Below are positions 53,296 through 61,539 of a stretch of DNA of 64,000 nucleotides, in pieces. Both the position numbers and the translations under genes were made by a program. The stretch comes from Pedobacter sp. HDW13. Its GTDB lineage: Bacteria; Bacteroidota; Bacteroidia; Sphingobacteriales; Sphingobacteriaceae. Within the stretch, counting starts at the first letter, position 1. Every line of letters starts with the position of its first letter. Below the pieces are notes generated by a model. It did no database searches. It saw nothing but the letters and a program-made list of their open reading frames with translations, and was not told the DNA's origin. The DNA lies in assembly GCF_011303555.1 (NCBI RefSeq), contig NZ_CP049868.1, positions 5,828,001-5,892,000 of the forward strand, given 5' to 3'.

Positions 53296-54333
53296 ATGCT
53301 GAGGAAAACAACCGTCTTCGCAATGCTTGTTTTAAGCATTGCGTTGATGTATGCCTGCAGTAAGAACGAGGATGAGGCAATTCCGCAAGAAACTAAAATT
53401 GCTTTCAGCGTTCCTTCAAATTTCCCTGCTCCGGCATACAATTTCGAAGATAACAAGCTAACCAATGCTGGTTTTGCATTGGGCAAGAAACTATTTTATG
53501 ATGCCCGCTTATCGGCAGATAAAAGTGTTTCGTGCGGGAGCTGTCACCAGCAATTTGCGGCTTTTACGCAACTCGATCATAAAGTAAGTCATGGCGTAAA
53601 CAATTGTCAGGGCAAGCGCAATACGCCGCCTCTGGTTAATCTGGCCTGGCAAAAAGCGTTCTTCTGGGATGGTGGTGTAAAAAACATCGAAACTTCGCCG
53701 TTAAATGCCATCACCGATGCCTGCGAAATGGGTACAGATATCCAAACCATCGTTGCTTTTTTAAAAGCCACCGCGCCATATCCCGATATGTTTAAACAGG
53801 CATTTGGTTCAACTGAGATCAATTCGCAACTGATACTGAAATCCATTACCCAGTTTACCGCCATGCTGGTTTCGGCCAATTCAAAATACGATCAGGTAAT
53901 GCGCAAAGAAGGTGGCGCTGCTTTTACGGCGACCGAGCAGGCTGGTTATACGCTTTTTAAAGAAAAGTGCAGTTCTTGTCATGCCGAACCTTTTTTCACC
54001 GATTTGTCTTATCGCAGCAACGGTTTAGATTTGGTGAGCGCTGATGAGGGCCGGTCGCATATTAGCAGCGTAAAGACTGACTTTGGCAAATTCCGTGTGC
54101 CTACGCTACGTAATATCGAATATACCAGCCCTTACATGCACGATGGCCGTTTTTACAGTCTTGATGAAGTACTAAACCACTACGATTCTGGCGTAAAAGC
54201 AGCCGAAAACCTGGATGCTTCCTTAAAAAACGGCATCCGGTTAAATAGCTCAGAAAAAGAGCAGATTAAAGCATTTTTAAAAACATTAACAGATCATGAG
54301 TTTATCAAAAATACACTATTTAGCGAATCGTAA
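53296..54333 (+). CDS. MbnH/MauG-like di-heme cytochrome c peroxidase
   Basis: This 345-residue exported lipoprotein (Cys 21 after LMYA) has two haem motifs, CGSCH (80-84) and CSSCH (225-229), in the CcpA/MauG family layout with RNTPPLVNLAWQKAFFWDG between them and YMHDGRFYSLDEVLNHY near the end. MbnH-type members oxidise a tryptophan in MbnP rather than acting as a peroxidase. Direct adjacency to the MbnP-like gene fits that role. A plain cytochrome c peroxidase is the alternative. Confidence 0.9.
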   Translation: MLRKTTVFAMLVLSIALMYACSKNEDEAIPQETKIAFSVPSNFPAPAYNFEDNKLTNAGFALGKKLFYDARLSADKSVSCGSCHQQFAAFTQLDHKVSHGVNNCQGKRNTPPLVNLAWQKAFFWDGGVKNIETSPLNAITDACEMGTDIQTIVAFLKATAPYPDMFKQAFGSTEINSQLILKSITQFTAMLVSANSKYDQVMRKEGGAAFTATEQAGYTLFKEKCSSCHAEPFFTDLSYRSNGLDLVSADEGRSHISSVKTDFGKFRVPTLRNIEYTSPYMHDGRFYSLDEVLNHYDSGVKAAENLDASLKNGIRLNSSEKEQIKAFLKTLTDHEFIKNTLFSES

Positions 54334-55273
54334 ATTATTCATTCTAGCTTTCCTGCTGTTAGGCAGTAAGGCTTTTGCATGCGATATTTGTGGCTGTTTT
54401 ATGGGCATTACCCCCTATTACAACCGCAATAGCATTAGCCTGCTATACCGCTACCGCTCATTTAACGGTTACGAAGGGCAATCACATTCGCTGTTTCCAA
54501 ACGGTGGAAAATTCTTTATTCCGGCCCGTAGCCAGGATTCACCAATTACCGGCCATGCAGGTAATCCGAACGACTACGAATTATACCGCTCGCTGGAAGT
54601 GAGAGGTAAATATTTTATTGGCAACAGATTAGAAGTGAATGCTATTTTGCCTTATGTCTCTAATAGCGAGCGTTATAATGGCTATACCTCAACCATTGGT
54701 GGTGTAGGCGACATCAACGTATATGCTGGTTATCATCTGGTGCAAAAGCTTGATGCCAACTTTAAACAACAGCTTATTGCAGGTGCCGGAATTAAATTGC
54801 CTACCGGAAAAAATGATTTCAAAAATTCAGCCGGTATCCGTTATTCTTCGCTTATGCAGGCCGGAACCGGCAGTACCGATGGTTTTATTTACCTGAACTA
54901 CCTCGTTGGCCTGGGTAAATTTGGCGCAAGTTTAAATACATCTTACAAGGTAAATGGCACCAACAGTCGCGATGAGGGAATTGCCAACAGTACAACTAGT
55001 TTCCTTAACATTTTCTATAAACAAAGCATTGGCAAAGATTGGCAGGTTATGCCTTCGGCACAGTTCTTTTACGAGTATTCGGCCGGCGAAAAATACAAAG
55101 GACAAAAAACTGGTGAACACGTAATGAACAATTTAATGGGCGGTATAGGTGCAGATATCTTTTATAAAAACGTTGCATTAAATATCGGGGTTCAGAAAAA
55201 TATCTGGGAAGCCGAAACCGACCACCCGATGAGTGCCGGCAAGGCTTACGTTGGACTTACTTATAATTTTTAA
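54296..55273 (+). CDS. Outer-membrane-like protein with CDICGC motif
   Basis: This 325-residue exported protein has a leader ending SKAFA, then CDICGCFMG, a Cys-rich motif that could bind a metal, followed by a beta-rich body that looks like a barrel (alternating strands, C-terminal YVGLTYNF). Similar proteins are often annotated as transporter-like and found beside MbnP/MbnH or SCO genes. Its ATG lies inside mbnH, an overlap of 38 bp, so the genes are coupled. It might move copper or its carrier. Confidence 0.82.
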   Translation: MSLSKIHYLANRKLFILAFLLLGSKAFACDICGCFMGITPYYNRNSISLLYRYRSFNGYEGQSHSLFPNGGKFFIPARSQDSPITGHAGNPNDYELYRSLEVRGKYFIGNRLEVNAILPYVSNSERYNGYTSTIGGVGDINVYAGYHLVQKLDANFKQQLIAGAGIKLPTGKNDFKNSAGIRYSSLMQAGTGSTDGFIYLNYLVGLGKFGASLNTSYKVNGTNSRDEGIANSTTSFLNIFYKQSIGKDWQVMPSAQFFYEYSAGEKYKGQKTGEHVMNNLMGGIGADIFYKNVALNIGVQKNIWEAETDHPMSAGKAYVGLTYNF

Positions 55274-55282
55274 TCCATAAAA

Positions 55283-55714
55283 ATGAAAAAACAAATAACG
55301 TTTGTAATGGGTGCCTTAACGATCTTTTTCACTGCCTGCAAAACGGAACCCAATGCCGAAGCCGTGCGTAAAGAGGTTTTAAACATCCACGATAAGTTAA
55401 TGATTGACGGGGAGAAAGTTGTAAAAAACAAAATGAAGCTCGATACCCTCTTGCTTTCCGATAAATTTAAAAAATCACCAGATTCTGCAATTTTAAAACA
55501 AAATGTAAGGGATTTAATTGTTCGCTTAAATGCATCCGACGAAAAAATGATGGATTGGATGCATTATTTCAAAGATGATTTTAAAGGTAAAACCGCGCAA
55601 GATGACCTGGATTATTACAAATCACAAATGATCAAAATCCGTGAGGTGGAAGATGGCTATATTAAAGTTACCCGCCAATCAGATTCGGTTTTAAAAGTTT
55701 ATAATATTAAGTAG
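55283..55714 (+). CDS. Small lipoprotein, unknown function
   Basis: This 143-residue protein has a lipobox (FFTAC, Cys 19) and an almost wholly helical, charged mature part (KEVLNIHDKLMIDGEKVVKN and following) that looks like a coiled coil. It starts 9 bp after the CDICGC gene and is probably in the same transcript. Relatives are sometimes called viral A-type inclusion protein, which is not informative. Confidence 0.7.
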   Translation: MKKQITFVMGALTIFFTACKTEPNAEAVRKEVLNIHDKLMIDGEKVVKNKMKLDTLLLSDKFKKSPDSAILKQNVRDLIVRLNASDEKMMDWMHYFKDDFKGKTAQDDLDYYKSQMIKIREVEDGYIKVTRQSDSVLKVYNIK

Positions 55715-55810
55715 TCAGAGGTCGGGAGACGGAAGTCGGAAGATATGATGCATGCTGGTAAGCGAGTATATGCATCTTCACTTCAGTCTTCTTACTTCCG
55801 CCCCGGACTT
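55713..55810. repeat. Intergenic repeat, 'GGAAGTCGGAAG...CTTCC' type
   Basis: GTCGGGAGACGGAAGTCGGAAG on the left and CAGTCTTCTTACTTCC on the right make a weak inverted repeat between the lipoprotein and YHS genes. Confidence 0.5.
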
Positions 55811-55824
55811 TATAAAAAATAGAT

Positions 55825-56079
55825 ATGAAAAAATTAAGCATTTTAATAATCCTGATGGGATTAGGCTCATTCGCTGTAAATGCGAATCCGATTATCACGA
55901 AGCAAAAAGAGGCAGTGGTTGATTCTGCTAAAAAAGTAGTAACAGACCTGGTTTGCAAAATGAAAATAAAAGCAGCATCGGCGAAAACTACCGTTTACAA
56001 TAAAGAAACCTACTTTTTTTGTTCCGAAAGCTGCAAACAGAAGTTTATAGCCGAACCAGCGAAGTATGTGAAGAAGTAA
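55825..56079 (+). CDS. YHS domain protein, exported
   Basis: This 84-residue protein has a signal peptide (MKKLSILIILMGLGSFAVNA) and a YHS-type metal-binding domain: VCKMKIKAASAKTTVY, then YFFCSESCKQKF. The three cysteines are typical of TRASH/YHS folds that bind copper or other soft metals. It sits in the copper/cytochrome cluster and may act as a periplasmic copper carrier. Confidence 0.85.
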   Translation: MKKLSILIILMGLGSFAVNANPIITKQKEAVVDSAKKVVTDLVCKMKIKAASAKTTVYNKETYFFCSESCKQKFIAEPAKYVKK

Positions 56080-56178
56080 ATCCAGGGTATCACCTTAAAG
56101 AGATGCTGAAATAAATTCAGCAAGACGATATATCAAGCAAACTAAGGATCGTATATTTACATTTTTTAAATTCAAAAC

Positions 56179-56829
56179 ATGAATAAAATCATTTCTTATG
56201 CAGCAGCCAGCCTGTTGTTCGTTTCTATATTTACCGCTTGCAAACAAGAAAAAAAACTTCCATTCTATGGCGAACGCCATGCAGAGATAGTTAAAGATGC
56301 TGCCGGAGTAGAAAAAATTGATACAGTTTACCAAACCATTCCCAACTGGGCTTTTTTAAACCAGGACAGTGTTTTAACCACCAATAAAGCAACGGATGGA
56401 AAAATTTATGTTGCCGATTTCTTCTTCACCTCTTGCACCACCATCTGCCCTACCATGCACCGCAACTTAATGACGGTTTATAACGATTTTAAAAGCAATC
56501 CGGATGTGATGTTCGTTTCGCATACCATCGATTTTAAATACGATAAACCATCCGCATTAAAAAAGTACGCTAAAAAACTAGGGGTTGATGGCCCAAAATG
56601 GCAATTTCTTTATGGCAGCAAAGACAGTGTTTACACGCTGGCCGAAAAGAATTATTTAGTTGCTGTTGGTGAAGATAGCACTGCAAAAGACGGCTATATC
56701 CATCAGGGCTATCTGGTTTTAATCGACAAAGATCGCCGGATCCGGGGCGCTTACGATGGAACCAAGGAAGACCAGGTGGAGCAACTAAAAAAGGACATTC
56801 CGGTTTTACTGGCAGAATACAAAAAATAA
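56179..56829 (+). CDS. SCO family copper chaperone
   Basis: This 216-residue thioredoxin-fold protein has a lipoprotein-like leader (FTAC) and the copper-binding CxxxC, FFTSCTTICPTMHRNL, with the distant His in KDGYIHQGYLVLID. SCO proteins deliver copper to the CuA site of cytochrome c oxidase. A TATATTTA box near 56152 is a near-consensus -7. The adjacent YHS and cytochrome c genes fit respiratory copper handling. Confidence 0.93.
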   Translation: MNKIISYAAASLLFVSIFTACKQEKKLPFYGERHAEIVKDAAGVEKIDTVYQTIPNWAFLNQDSVLTTNKATDGKIYVADFFFTSCTTICPTMHRNLMTVYNDFKSNPDVMFVSHTIDFKYDKPSALKKYAKKLGVDGPKWQFLYGSKDSVYTLAEKNYLVAVGEDSTAKDGYIHQGYLVLIDKDRRIRGAYDGTKEDQVEQLKKDIPVLLAEYKK

Positions 56830-56839
56830 TAATCTAAAT

Positions 56840-56923
56840 CGTCATTTCGACTGAAGCGAAGCGTAACGGAGAAATCTATCCTTATAGATTCCTCGGCTCT
56901 ATTTCATTCCACTCGAAATGACG
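56840..56923. repeat. 84-bp imperfect palindromic repeat, copy 3
   Basis: CGTCATTTCGACTGAAGCGA on the left to CCACTCGAAATGACG on the right, between the SCO and cytochrome c genes. More diverged than the copies at 9343 and 46421 but the same layout. Its position inside a transcription unit suggests the transcript can form the hairpin. Confidence 0.75.
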
Positions 56924-56943
56924 ATCATCACAACAAAACATCC

Positions 56944-57366
56944 ATGCGCAAGTACATCATCAACTCTATTTTTTTGCTTTCAGTTATTGCTGTTATCGTT
57001 TCCTGCCAGAATCAGGAAACCATCGATCTGCAAAATTACATGTCGAACGGAAAAGACATTTACAAGAGCAGGTGTCAAAATTGTCATGGCGAAAATGGTG
57101 AAGGCTTAGGCGAACTTGCACCACCTTTAACCGATTCGGTTTTCTTAAAAACAAATAAAGCGCGTCTGGCTTGTTTTATTAAAAACGGTGCTAACGAAAC
57201 TTTAGTTATTCACGGCAAGGAGTACAAAGAAAAAATGCCTGCCTTCCCTGAACTGGCCGATATTGATGTAGCGCAAGTAATGGTTTACATCACCAATTCT
57301 TTTGGTAATAAGCAAGGTTTTGTACCCTACCCGGAAGTTTCGAAGCAATTGCAGAATTGTAAGTAA
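56944..57366 (+). CDS. Mono-haem cytochrome c (class I)
   Basis: This 140-residue exported protein has a lipoprotein-type leader (IVSC) and one haem c site, CQNCHGENGEG, near residue 43, with the axial Met in KEKMPAFPELAD. It would carry electrons in the periplasm, perhaps to or from the oxidase matured with SCO. It ends about 140 bp before RNase P RNA. Confidence 0.92.
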   Translation: MRKYIINSIFLLSVIAVIVSCQNQETIDLQNYMSNGKDIYKSRCQNCHGENGEGLGELAPPLTDSVFLKTNKARLACFIKNGANETLVIHGKEYKEKMPAFPELADIDVAQVMVYITNSFGNKQGFVPYPEVSKQLQNCK

Positions 57367-57506
57367 AGTTATGCTAAAGCTAGCTCCCAACCTTATTTTT
57401 TTAGATTTATTGAGATGATAAAATAAATTCTGCATAACGAGCATCTCTATTAAAATTTTGCATTCTTAGCACCTTTCTGCTTAAAAAAACACATCTTTGC
57501 GCAAAA

Positions 57507-57886
57507 TGCAGGTTGTTCTATCGCTGTCCCGATTTATCGGGAGAGAGGAAAGTCCGGGCAACGCAGGGCATCCCGCTTTCTAACGGAAAGGGGTTCAGGA
57601 TTGAAAACCTGAATTACGGAATAGTGCAACAGAAAATATACCGTTCCGAATCCGCTTGCGGCATCGGAATAAGGGTGAAAACGTGCGGTAAGAGCGCACG
57701 AGCGTTGCAGGCGACTGCAGTGGATTGTAAACCCCGGGAGTTGAAAGACCAAATAGGCTAACGCATGTAGGGCTGCCCGTCCGATGTTAGTGGGTAGGTC
57801 GTTAGAGATAAACGGCAACGTTTATAGTGGATAAATGATAGAAGTCTTGAGCAATCGAGAAACAGAACCCGGCTTATAGACCTGCA
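57507..57886 (+). ncRNA. rnpB: RNase P RNA
   Basis: The bacterial class A RNase P RNA trims the 5' ends of tRNAs. P4 and CR-I strand GAGGAAAGTCCGGGC is near 57543, AGGGTGAAAACGTGCGGTAAG is in the middle, and the 3' P4 strand ACAGAACCCGGCTTA is near 57862. The ends TGCAGGT and ACCTGCA pair to make P1, followed by a T-rich tail that ends transcription. The exact 5' end is predicted from P1. Confidence 0.93.
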
Positions 57887-57896
57887 TTTTTTTATT

Positions 57897-58775
57897 TTAT
57901 TCCGCTAATAAAGCTGCTTTCGTTTCACCCAGTTTTAAGGCCTCTTCATCGCTCAGTACCGGAAACTTTAAATCCAGATTTTTCAATCTATCTTCAATAA
58001 TTTCGCTAATAGCTAAACGGGCAAACCACTTTTTATCTGCTGGAATAATGTGCCACGGCGATTGGGCTGTACTTGTTTCATTAATCGCATCCTGATAGGC
58101 TTCCATGTATTTATCCCACAAAGCCCTTTCCTTAATATCGCCGGAAGAAAATTTCCAGTTCTTGGTCGGGTCTTCTATCCTATCCAAAAAGCGCTGTTTC
58201 TGTTCATCCCTGCTTACATTTAAAAAAAATTTAAGAATTACAGTACCATTTGCGGTTAAATGTTGCTCAAAATTCCGGATGCTTTGATAACGCTGGTTCC
58301 AAAAGTCTTTATTGATCTTTTTCACCTCAGTTATCCCCGGAATATTTTCACTCAATACATATTCGGGATGTACTTTACATACCAGCACATTTTCGTAATG
58401 CGAACGGTTATGTATCCCAATACGCCCACGCTCTGGTAAGGCTTTATAATGTCGCCACAAAAAATCGTGCTGGTACTCTTCAGATGTAGGTACTTTAAAG
58501 CTATACACCTGGCATCCCTGCGGATTCAGTCCGCTCATAACATGTTCTATTGCGCTATCTTTTCCTGCAGCATCCATCGCCTGAAAAATAATCAGAACCG
58601 AATGTTTTCCCGAGGCATACAGTTTCTCTTGTAAATGATCGAGCTCTATCTTGGAATTTACCAACGCATCTTTTGCTTTTTCCTTATTATAACCCCCAGT
58701 AAAGTCGGTTTTATGGTTTTTTAATGAAAATTTCTTGTCCCCTTGTACAATTAATCCCTTAAATTCGTTTTTCAT
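57897..58775 (-). CDS. Polyphosphate kinase 2 family protein
   Basis: This 292-residue PPK2 protein moves phosphate between polyphosphate and nucleotides. Walker A is in IFQAMDAAGKDSAI, the lid/substrate region is RGRIGIHNRSHYENVLV, and Walker B-like residues follow in TVILKFFLNVS with DEQKQRF. The layout matches single-domain PPK2. Whether it favours AMP, ADP or GDP is not decidable here. Confidence 0.92.
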   Translation of the reverse strand: MKNEFKGLIVQGDKKFSLKNHKTDFTGGYNKEKAKDALVNSKIELDHLQEKLYASGKHSVLIIFQAMDAAGKDSAIEHVMSGLNPQGCQVYSFKVPTSEEYQHDFLWRHYKALPERGRIGIHNRSHYENVLVCKVHPEYVLSENIPGITEVKKINKDFWNQRYQSIRNFEQHLTANGTVILKFFLNVSRDEQKQRFLDRIEDPTKNWKFSSGDIKERALWDKYMEAYQDAINETSTAQSPWHIIPADKKWFARLAISEIIEDRLKNLDLKFPVLSDEEALKLGETKAALLAE

Positions 58776-58918
58776 ACCAATACATATTTTAAATAAACAG
58801 GTGCATCAATAATTTAAATATAGAACTAAAAAATAAGTAAATTAAATACGTTAATTTGCATACAGAGTTTTTTTATATTTAGCGCCTTAGCATTTACTAC
58901 AAGATCATCTTAACCAAT

Positions 58919-61368
58919 ATGTTTAAAGAGATAAAAAACAAGTACTTACGTTATTTTTCCATTGTTCTATTTTTTGTAATAATTTTCTTTTCTGCGCTTC
59001 AACTTAATTTTTTGTGGCTATTTGGCTATTCTCCCAGTGTACGCGACATCAAAGCGCCAACCCTCCGTGTTGGTTCAGAGCTTTACACTGCCGATGGTAA
59101 ACTAATTGGCCGCTACTTTAAAGAGAACAGAACCCCGTAAATTACGAAGAAATTGCCCCAAGTGTAATACAATCATTGGTGGCTACAGAAGATGTACGTT
59201 TTTACAAACATTGGGGAATTGATGTACAGGCTGTAGGCCGTGCAGTGGTTGGTTTGGGTAAAGATGGTGGTGCCAGTACCATTACACAACAACTGGCCAA
59301 AAACCTCTATCGTACCCGCTACAACAAATCGCAGGGCTTATTGGTAAAAATACCCTTGGTGCGCACTTTAATTGTAAAATTAAAAGAATGGATGACAGCA
59401 GTAAAGCTCGAATCTAACTATTCAAAAAACGACATCATTACGATGTACCTCAATACGGTTTCCTTTGGTAACAACACTTATGGTATTAAAACAGCCAGCA
59501 GGATTTATTTTGATAAAGAAGCCAAAGACCTAAGCACAACCGATGCAGCCATGCTGGTAGGGATGCTCAAAGGAACTACCCTGTACAACCCAACCAAAAA
59601 CCCCGCAAAGGCACTTGAAAGAAGAAATGTGGTGCTTGCCCAGATGAACAAATATAAATATCTGAGCAAAGACAGCTTAGCCCAGCTATCAAAAGAGCCT
59701 ATTAAACTGAAAGAAGGTAAAATGCAGGATGGCAGTGATGGCGATTCTTATTTAAGGGCAGCTGTGGCTAAATACCTCGAAAAATGGTGTACCGATAACG
59801 GTTACGATTTATATGAAGATGGTTTAAAGATTTACACCACCATCGATTCTAAACTTCAAAAATACGCTGAAGAAGCCGTTGCCGACCAGATGCGAATTTT
59901 GCAACGCAGGTTTTACAACGTATGGGGTAACGAAGATCCCTGGTACGATTCGGAGAAGCAAAAAGTAGATTATCCGGATAGGGCCATGAAAAACCTGCCG
60001 ATTTATGCAGCGTTGCAAAAGAAATTCCCTAATAATCCAGATTCTGTCCTGGCCTATTTTAATAAAAAGAAAAGGATGCAGATTTTTACCTATAAAGGCG
60101 ATCGAGATACACTCTTTTCTACTTTAGATTCGATCCGTTATTATGGAAAGATCATGAACACGGGTATGATGACCATGGAACCTGCCAGCGGAAAAATTAA
60201 GGTTTGGGTGGGCGGAATTGACCACAAATTTTTCAAATACGATCACGTTAACCAGTCTAAACGTCAGGCGGGCTCTACTTTTAAACCTTTCGCTTACCTT
60301 ACAGCTTTAGAACAAGGCATGAGTCCTTGCGATAAGTTTACCGATAAACCGGTTAAAATTGCTTACCAGGATAAAGGCCAAACCAAATACTGGGAGCCTA
60401 AAAATGCCGATTACAGCATCACATACCGCGAAATGAGCTTAAGATGGGCCATGGCCAGATCAGTAAATACTATTACTGCACAGGTTACCGAAAAAGTAGG
60501 CTGGGATAATGTAGTAAAATATGCACACGAATGCGGTATTGATAGCCATTTAGAATCTGTTCCATCGGTAAGTTTGGGTTCAAACGATGTTACTGTTTAT
60601 GAAATGGTGAAGGCTTATGCCACTTTCATGAACAAAGGCATTAAAACCGATCCGATATTAGTTGAGAAAATTACCGATCAGGATAATAATGTAATTGACG
60701 AATTTAAGCCTAAAACCAAAAGGGTTTTAACAGAAGAAATTGCCTGGTTAATGACCTACATGTTCCGTGGTGGTATGGAAGAACCCGGAGGAACTTCTCA
60801 GGCACTGTGGGAATGGCCAAACTTATTCAGAAAAAACAATCAGATTGGCGGTAAAACAGGAACTTCATCTGATTATGTAGATGCCTGGTATATGGGCTTA
60901 ACCAAAGATTTGGTAACAGGTGTTTGGGTGGGTTGCGACGAAAGAACTGCACACTTTAAAAATGGCGAACAAGGAGAAGGTTCGAGAACTGCATTACCTA
61001 TTTTTGCCAAATTTATGGAAAAAATTTACCTCGATCCTAGTACTGGCTACACATATGGTCCTTTCCCGAAGGCTACAGTTGATATTACCCGTACCTACAA
61101 CTGCCCTAGCCCGCAAATTGTTAGAGATACCACTTCAACCGATAGCGTAATGGTTGACTCGACTGAATTTATAGTACCAGAAACTCCGGAAACAGCTACC
61201 CCAGTAGTGGTTGAACCTGAAGTTAAAAAGGAAGAAAAGAAACCAGAACCAGTTCAAACCCCACCTGCAGCAACTGTGCCCCTAACCAAAAAAGAGGAAC
61301 GCGAACTGAGAAGGAAACAACGCCAGGAAGAACGGGAGAAGAAAAAAAACGAGAATAACAACAATTAA
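58919..61368 (+). pseudogene. Class A penicillin-binding protein (PBP1A), split by a 1-bp frameshift
   Basis: Bifunctional cell-wall synthase: one N-terminal helix (IVLFFVIIFFSALQLNFLWL), a GT51 glycosyltransferase (TEDVRFYKHWGID, GASTITQQLAKNLY) and a transpeptidase with SxxK (GSTFKPFAYL), SxN (ARSVNTI) and KTG (GGKTGTSSDYVDAWY). The C-terminus is a Pro/Glu/Lys-rich tail. The first part ends early at KENRTP because of CCCC at 59133-59136; one more C restores TPVNYEEIAPSVIQS and joins the second part, 816 residues in all. A needed gene broken only in a homopolymer points to a base-calling error. Confidence 0.93.
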
Positions 61369-61388
61369 AGGATTTTCCTGCAATAAAC

Positions 61389-61422
61389 TTTCGGCTAACC
61401 CAATATTTTGGGTTAGCCGAAA
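61389..61422. terminator. Strong hairpin after PBP1A
   Basis: TTTCGGCTAACCCAA (61389-61403) pairs perfectly over 15 bp with TTGGGTTAGCCGAAA (61408-61422), loop TATT. There is no T-tract after it on the plus strand, so it may be an inefficient or Rho-assisted terminator or an mRNA-stabilising stem. Confidence 0.6.
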
Positions 61423-61539
61423 ACCTTAAAAAAATGTTAAAATTTCTATAGTATTTTAAACAATTGCTATTTTTATTTTCCAAATCTCATACCATTTCAT
61501 TTTCGTAAATTATTGAACATCGATACTAAAACTACACAT

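Noticed and set aside
57513..57818. Open frames of 82 and 94 codons
   Set aside because: They lie wholly within RNase P RNA.
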